Below are positions 57,882 through 64,000 of a stretch of DNA of 64,000 nucleotides, one piece after another (positions within the stretch are counted from its first letter, which is position 1; each line of letters opens with the position of its first letter). Made by a program: the position numbers and the translations under genes. Source of the stretch: Tethya wilhelma (taxonomy: Eukaryota > Porifera > Demospongiae > Tethyida > Tethyidae). The stretch spans positions 2,409,862-2,473,861 of the forward strand of contig CAXIPT010000003.1 in NCBI GenBank assembly GCA_964030475.1, given 5' to 3'. The notes under the pieces were generated by a model that did no database searches, was not told the origin of the DNA, and saw nothing but the letters and a program-made list of their open reading frames with translations.

Positions 57882-60194
57882 ATGGCTCAGCAACAACATA
57901 GAGACACACCCACAATTGGCTTCAAATCAATTCAACTTCTAAAGGATCAAACTCTTGGCATTGGATCGTATGGCTCTGTTTGCAAGGCTCTCTGTGATGA
58001 CCTGCTCTGTGCTGCTAAAATCATCCACCCAACTCTTTTTGATCCAAATGCACATCAACAAATTGAACATCAAAGAGAACATAGACTACCCATTTGCCGT
58101 TTTATGCAGGAGTGTCAGTTCATGAGTGCAATTAGGCATCCCAATATCGTACAGTTCCTGGGTACACACCAAGATCCAGAAAATAGACTGCCAGTTCTAC
58201 TAATGGAGCTCATGGATGATAGCTTAACTCACTTTTTGGAGAGCTCGCAAGATGCACTCCCATACCATATCCAAGTAATCCTTTGCCATGACATCACCTT
58301 GGCAATTTCTTACCTTCACTCTAATGGAATCATCCACAGGGATCTCTCTAGCAATAATGTGTTACTGCATGGAAATGTGATAGCTAAAGTAACAGACTTT
58401 GGAATGGCAAAACTTGGTGACATAAACCCTCAAGCTACTCGAGTATCCTTTACACTGTGTCCAGGTACAGATGCCTACATGCCTCCTGAGGCTGTTAAAG
58501 ATCCACCAGTCTACACAGAAAAGATTGACTGCTTTGCAATTGGAGCACTAATCATCCAGACATTGACCAGGTGCTTCCCTAAACCGGGAGATCGACTTAA
58601 AATGGTACAAACAACAGATCCTCAATTCTCAGGTGGGACAGTTGAAGTCTGAGTTTCAGAAATTGAACGTCGACAAAACCACATAAGTCAAGTTGATCCC
58701 AACCACTCTCTCCTACCAATTGCACTCAACTCTCTCAAGGACAGTGATGTCGAACGTCCCTCATCTCAGGAGCTGTGTCATATTGTAGCAGCTCTGAAAG
58801 AAACACCTCAGTTCAGACAAAGTATTAGGAGACAAGAACTTGAAGAACTACGACAACAAATTCAGGAGAGAGATGAAATCATAGGACAAAAAGATCATCA
58901 AATCCAAGGACTCCAACAAATCATTGGGTCACAAAATAACCATTTGCAAAAAAAAGATGACATCATACAAGAGAAAAATGATATTATACAAGACAATAAA
59001 GAGAGAGTTGTAGCTAGTCAGCAAGAATGTCAAAAGCTTAGAACAGTTATCAAAGATCAACAGAGACAAATTCAGGAATTAGAACAATTACAGTATAAGA
59101 GAAAATCACCAACTGAGGTAGTAGCAAAACCACAACCAAGCCTCAGAGACCTCCCACAGACTCATCACTCTGACAGCAGCACTAGAACAGCCACAGCAAC
59201 CCGGAACAGCCTCAGACTGAGATGGAGAGAGGGCAAAAGGGCACCATGTAAGATGAGCAGAGGGTCGAGTGCTGTTGATGGTGAGGTGGTATACATAAGA
59301 AGTTCATATAAATCAATTCGAGCCTACAACTCAAGAAATAACACTTGGAAAAAGCTTCCAGACTGCAAGCATTCCTTCTGTTCTCTAGCAGTTATCCAAA
59401 ACTCACTAACAACTATTGGTGGTGAGGACAGTGGTGACAAGGTAACCAATCAGCTCCTGAGCCTCACTGATGAAGCTAGGAGTAAGACATGGATACAGGT
59501 TTTTCCACCAATGCCCACCAAGAGATCACACACAATAGCAGTGAGCACTGAACAAGCTCTAATAGTTGCTGGTGGATATGGTGAGGATAGCAAGACACTT
59601 AAAACAGTGGAAATCATGAACATTGAAACAAAACAATGGTCATTTGCTGCAGACATTCCTGAACCACTGTGCTCTGCTTCAGTAACTATTCATCATGAAC
59701 ACATCTATATTGTTGGAGGATGGAGTATTCCAGCTACCAAGTCAGTATACACGTGTACCATGGCTGATCTATTCTTGTCTTGTCAGTCAGGATCACAAGG
59801 AGAACGTTTAGCTCGATCTCTTACACTAACCAGTCCATCTAGGTCTACCGTATCCAGCAAAGTTAATAGTGAGCTTCCAGTTCGATCCTTCAGTCAACTC
59901 GAGTCTAGTGTATGGAGCAAAGTTGCTGATCTTCCTATTACACAATCAACTTGTGTAGCACTTCACGATCAACTGTTAGCCATCGGTGGCCAAGATTTCC
60001 AAAACAAACCCACCTTGAATGTTTATCAATATGATCCTACTTCCAATATGTGGGAGGTCATCAGTCAGATGAACACTAGACGATACTGGTGTTTTACAAC
60101 TGTTCTCCCCACCAATGAACTGATGGTGGTGGGCGGCTGCACTACTGAATGGAACAAGACTGACTCAGTAGAAATAGCAACAGTTACTGTATAA
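57882..60194 (+). CDS. Protein kinase-coiled coil-kelch fusion with one in-frame TGA
   Basis: From ATG 57882 one frame runs 770 codons to the stop at 60194, broken only by TGA at 58650-58652 (codon 257). Kinase: GIGSYGSV (26-33), CAAK Lys 46, HRDLSSNN (from 152), DFG 172-174, MPPE (200-203). The kinase C-lobe then passes through the stop into a coiled coil with repeated KDDIIQEKNDIIQ-like units (about 315-395), the linker TATATRNSLRLRWREGK, and five or so kelch repeats (TIGGED, IVAGGY, YIVGGW, AIGGQ, MVVGGC). At the stop the sister gene has GTC CGT GTT; just before it this copy also has a 6-nt in-frame insertion. The family role is unknown; the fusion suggests a kinase targeted by a kelch propeller. 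Recent pseudogene or readthrough are both possible. Confidence 0.75.
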
Positions 60195-60291
60195 ACTAGA
60201 GAATAAGACAAAGGCATTTACTTATTATAGATGTCTTCTGCTAGTGATTAGAAATTATTTTACGTACATTGTATTACATTAATCTGGAAAC

Positions 60292-60508
60292 TACCGTATA
60301 CCCAGAAATATTGACGGTCAAAAAATTTGATGGTTTGCTCCGCAGAACGTAAAAGTATTGACAAATTTAAATTTGACGATGTGCGCGTGTGCATAATACA
60401 TTCACATACGGCACCCAAAATATTGCCGGATTTAAAATTTGACGATTTGGACTTTGACTGTTAACCCATCAAATTTAATTCCCGTCAATATTTCCAGCTA
60501 TATGGTAT
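60292..60508. mobile_element. Short MITE, about 217 bp
   Basis: Inverted termini taccgtata...gaaatattgacgg and, on the complement, taccatata...gaaatattgacggg, over about 27 bp. The interior has repeated aaatttgacgat motifs. No coding potential. Confidence 0.75.
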
Positions 60509-60779
60509 GTACAAATTTAAGATAATATTCATGATATAGCAGTTAACTTAAACTAAACTGCCAATGTTTGTATAACTATAATATGGACATCTTAGTAAAT
60601 CCTACAAGGAATATAGCTCTACAAACATGCATTGACTGCAAGCTCACAATCTATATTATATAGCCTCACATATTAAGAATAATAATGAACAAGGTAGCAG
60701 GAGAGAAGAAGGAAGAGCTACACTGATCATGCACCATAGAAGATAATCAAAGGTTTGAATGCTGCTTAACATCTCTTGA

Positions 60780-61045
60780 AAAAATGATCATATCAAGGCA
60801 ATTGTTGCTACAATCAGGCCTTACGTCATACAGCATCTTGGATGAAGTTTTCATGTACATGCACATGCAGACACGACACAACATTATAAATATTTTAATA
60901 TCCCCACTGATTTTAGTTTTGCCTCAGTCTATTCCATTATTCCCAAGACTTGTCTACAAAAGTTATACCTTTACTCAAGATTGTACAAACTACATCAGAA
61001 CATAAAGAGCTGACTCGATCTCTTACCAGCAATATTTCATGACAT
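60780..61045 (+). pseudogene. C-terminal scrap of the Cys-rich membrane-protein family
   Basis: VATIRPY-like coding (gttgctacaatcaggcctta), then IINILISPLILVLPQSIPL and a tail YTFTQDCTNYIRT, as in the 32300-32525 fragment. The frame is broken. Confidence 0.5.
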
Positions 61046-62091
61046 ACTTATTTCCTTTACTATACTGTTACAATAGATTGGACAAACTTAAGGTTTCCAT
61101 ATTATAATTATGACAAAGCCATGCATGCAACAACTGTGCATGTTGTAAGCCCGCTTACTTGCATTCATACTCATACAACTGTGTGACATACACAGCCTCA
61201 CACACTATTTGTGTGTTTTACCTCTGGCAGTGCATGCTTTGTACATTTTTTTGCTGCAAAAAATTCTAGATTTATGGACATAATAAGATGAACCATCACA
61301 ACTCTGAGTAACACAATCATGACAAAATAATTGATCTTAATTCACTGTTGCAGAGGTCGAAATAACAGTCGGTCATCGGCCATTTTCCATGCATTTAATC
61401 AAATTGACCTCTCAAAACAGCTTATGCACGAACATATTGTCCAAAAAAAAAAAAAAAAATCAGCCCATAAAAATAATTATGGTCAGCACAAAAATTCACA
61501 TTGTGATTGATGGCTTGTAACAGCCACTTGTAGTAAGTAAAGCAGACCATACCCTTGTGTCCCTATGTAAACACTAGTACTGTAAATGCGATCAGCTCAT
61601 GGCCATGCACTTTAGTAAAATGACCACACATGCCAAATGACATTTGTACCACATCTTGACCATGCACTCTAAAAAAGTTATTTTGACCTCTGTTTAATTG
61701 TAACAATTGAGAATTAGACAATGATGAGAGAAGACATTCAGGCATGCACTGAGTATGTTAAAGAGCAACTTTAAACCTTAGCACAGCACCAGCCTACAGC
61801 AGCAGATTAATTTCCAAAAACAACTAATTGCTCACAACCAGTGCAAATATACAATAGCTATAGATAGAGTATAATGATTGCTAATAACAATAGCTACAAT
61901 TGTTCACTACAAGAGCCATTCCTTAACAGTAGCAACACATGACATTAATTACAATTATTATTCATGATCTTATTCACAGTAAAGAGACGTATGACAATTA
62001 CAACAACTGCACATTATTAAAGAGAAAAGAAGTCACCCTGATAACCAACTAGTCTACTAGTACACTTGTTACACAACTGACGAGGTAAGAT
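61046..62091. other. Intergenic region, nothing recognised
   Basis: Contains an A homopolymer at about 61443-61459. No exon, element end or RNA gene recognised. Confidence 0.45.
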
Positions 62092-63664
62092 GATTGGATT
62101 TAAATCGATTCAACTCCTCAAGGATCAAACTCTTGGTATTGGATCATATATGGCTCCGTTTGCAAGGCTCTATGTGATGATTTGATTTGTGCTGCAAAAA
62201 TCATTCACCCAACCCTTTTCGATCCAAACACACACCAACAAATTGATCATCAAAAAGAACACAGACTACCTATTCATCGTTTCATACAGGAGTGCGAGTT
62301 CATGAGTGCAATAAGACATCCAAATATTGTACAGTTCCTGGGCACACACCAAGACCCTCAAACTGGCCTGCCAGTTTTACTAATGGAACTCTTGGATGAT
62401 AGTCTTACTCATTTCTTGGAGAGCTCACAGATAGCACTCCCCTACCACATCCAAGTCAATTTTTGCCATGACATCACCATGGCCATTTCGTACCTCCACT
62501 CTAAAAGTATCACTCACAGGGATCTCTCTAGTAATAACGTGTTGCTACGTGGAAATGTAATAGCCAAAGTAACCGATTTTGGAATGGCAAAGCTTGGTGA
62601 CAAAAACACTAAAGCTACAAAAATTTCCTTAACACTCTGTCCAGGTACTAATGTCTACATGCCTCCTGAGGCAGTTAAAGATAAGCCAATCTACACAGAG
62701 AAGATTGACTGCTTTTCCATCGGAACACTCATCATCCAGATCTTAACCACTTGCTTTCCGGATCCTGGAGAAAGACTGAATATATTGTACACACAACTGA
62801 TCCTCGATTTCCTACAATTGAAGCCCGAGCTTCAGAAATTGAACGTCGACAAAACCACATCAGTCTAACTGATTGATCCCAACCATCCTCTCCTACCAAT
62901 TGCACTCAACTGCCTCAAGGACAGTGATGTTGAACATCCTTCAGCTCAGGAGCTGTGTCATAGAGTAGCATCTCTGAAAGAAACACATCAGTTTTAAACA
63001 AACTGTTAGGACAGCTCAAGAAAGACAAGAACCAGCTTGTAATACAACTGAGAGAAAGAAAGAACTACGACAACAAGTTCAAGACAAAAATGAAATCATA
63101 CAGCAAAAAGATCAGCAACTCCAAGGACTTCAGCAAATAATCGGATCACAAAACAACAGATTGCAACAAAAAGATGACATCATACAAGAGAAAAATGAAA
63201 TTATCGGAGAGAAAGATGACATCATAAAAGAAAAGGATGACATCATACGAGACAATGAACTGATCATTTTATCTAGCCAGCAAGAATGCCAGCAGCTGAG
63301 AGGAACTATCCGAGATCAACAGAGAAAACTGCAACAGGTCACTCAGCAACTTGAATCTAGTCAAAAAATGACGGTTCAAACTCAGACACGAATCCAGGAA
63401 CTAGAACAACTGTTACAGCTGAAAAAAAATTTGCCTACTGAAGAGTCACTGCCAACTCATCACTCTGACAGTGACAGCAGCACTAGAACAGCCACAGTAA
63501 AAAGAGATGGCTTCACACTAAAGTGGAGCGAGGGCAAAAAGCCACCATGTAAGATGAGCAGAGACTCTAATGTTGCATGTTGTTGATGGTGAAATAGTGT
63601 ACATAAGAAGTGAAAGTAAAGCTGTTCATGAATATATCTCCAGAACTAAGACCTGGGAACAACT
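62092..63664 (+). pseudogene. Decayed kinase-coiled coil-kelch paralogue
   Basis: The ATG at 62092 gives MIGFKSIQLLKDQTLGIGSY, then an extra TA (catatatgg versus cgtatgg in the sister) shifts the frame inside the glycine loop. The kinase continues open at 62182-62868 (HRDLSSNN, TDFGMAKLG, MPPEAVKDK) until a second 2-bp insertion near 62785. Next come a stop at cagttttaaac (about 62992) and an intact coiled coil (63161-63520). A 7-bp insertion follows at the start of the kelch part (gttgcat near 63572). The N at 63665 ends it. At least four independent lesions mark it as a pseudogene. Confidence 0.8.
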
Positions 63665-63665
63665 N
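63665..63665. other. Single-N assembly join with strand switch
   Basis: To the left a kinase-kelch copy reads on the plus strand; to the right another copy reads on the minus strand at the equivalent codon (WEQ region versus GGFE). Confidence 0.8.
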
Positions 63666-64000
63666 CTTCAAAACCACCTAATCTCAGGTAGATTGTCTCG
63701 CCATCAACAACACTTGACCCTCTGTTCATCTTACATGGTGCCTTCTTGCCCTCTCTCCACCTCAGTATGAAGCTGTCCCTGGTAGCTGTGGCTGTTCTAG
63801 TACTGGTCTCTGAGTGTTGATTCTTTGGGGGAACTCTGAGAATTTGTTTTGGTTTAGCTGGTACTTCAGTTGGTGTTTTGATCTTTAGCTGTTGTTCTAG
63901 TTCCTGGATTTGAGTCTGTAATTGAGTGATCAATTCTTGACTAGATTCAAGTTGCTTAGTCACCTGTTGTAGTTGTCTCTTTTGGTCTACAATAGTTCCT
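63666..64000 (-). CDS. Kinase-kelch paralogue fragment (coiled coil to kelch start)
   Basis: The minus strand reads through TKQLESSQELITQLQTQIQ, TPTEVPAKPKQILRVPP, RTATATRDSFILRWREGK and APCKMNRGSSVVDGETIYLR without interruption. It is almost identical to 34380-34720 but without the TA insertion found there, so the linker-kelch junction is in frame. It is cut by the N and by the window edge. Confidence 0.75.

Noticed and set aside
58650..58652. Selenocysteine reading of the in-frame TGA
   Set aside because: The family has Arg here, not Cys, and I see no reason to expect a SECIS element.

Overview
The window is eukaryotic, AT-rich and dense in mobile elements. Genes are small-intron or single-exon, introns have GT-AG ends, and there are no operons or Shine-Dalgarno sites. 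The gene mix points to an early-branching metazoan, most likely a demosponge such as Amphimedon. It holds a Roco/LRRK-type gene with ankyrin repeats, filamin-NHL (TRIM-like) and Death-domain proteins, protein kinases fused to kelch repeats, and an expanded family of Cys-rich multi-pass membrane proteins. The species call is inference from protein families, not from a search.

Layout. 1-11.7 kb: two tandem copies of a 607-613 aa membrane-protein gene on the minus strand, separated by a hairpin-bearing transposable element and a repeat block. 11.7-19.7 kb: three more elements of the same type, a 5'-incomplete filamin-NHL gene (12.9-14.9 kb), a LINE remnant, and the first two coding exons of a FIS1-like mitochondrial fission gene. 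19.7-22.5 kb: a broken, probably transposon-associated gene and a second-subfamily element. 23.5-31 kb: the best-preserved part. Two 5' exons of a fatty-acid elongase (minus) lie head-to-head with a four-exon ankyrin-LRR-Roc-COR-kinase-WD40 gene (plus) across a promoter carrying NRF1-like, GC-box and CRE-like motifs. 32-36.5 kb: a kinase-coiled coil-kelch gene with one frameshift. 36.8-54.5 kb: a patchwork of pieces joined by single N bases. It holds partial copies of the membrane-protein family, an isolated FIS1 third exon in reverse orientation, and a Death-domain/coiled-coil gene with a perfect 82-bp palindrome in an intron. 54.5-64 kb: tandem hairpin elements with nested insertions, then further kinase-kelch paralogues, one with a single in-frame stop and one clearly decayed, plus a reversed fragment at the edge.

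Two themes stand out. First, a family of about 1-kb non-coding elements has one end formed by a short 8-bp hairpin with a TACC loop and the other by a long inverted repeat of about 100 bp. Both hairpins show covariation between copies. One copy has its terminal loop flipped, several carry microsatellites at the same internal site, and two copies sit head-to-tail. Second, the seven single-N positions (36839, 38541, 47177, 49936, 51271, 54544, 63665) look like collapsed contig joins. At several of them sequence identity or gene orientation switches abruptly, and the split FIS1 gene suggests that at least one intervening contig is misplaced or inverted. Order and orientation across those Ns should not be trusted.
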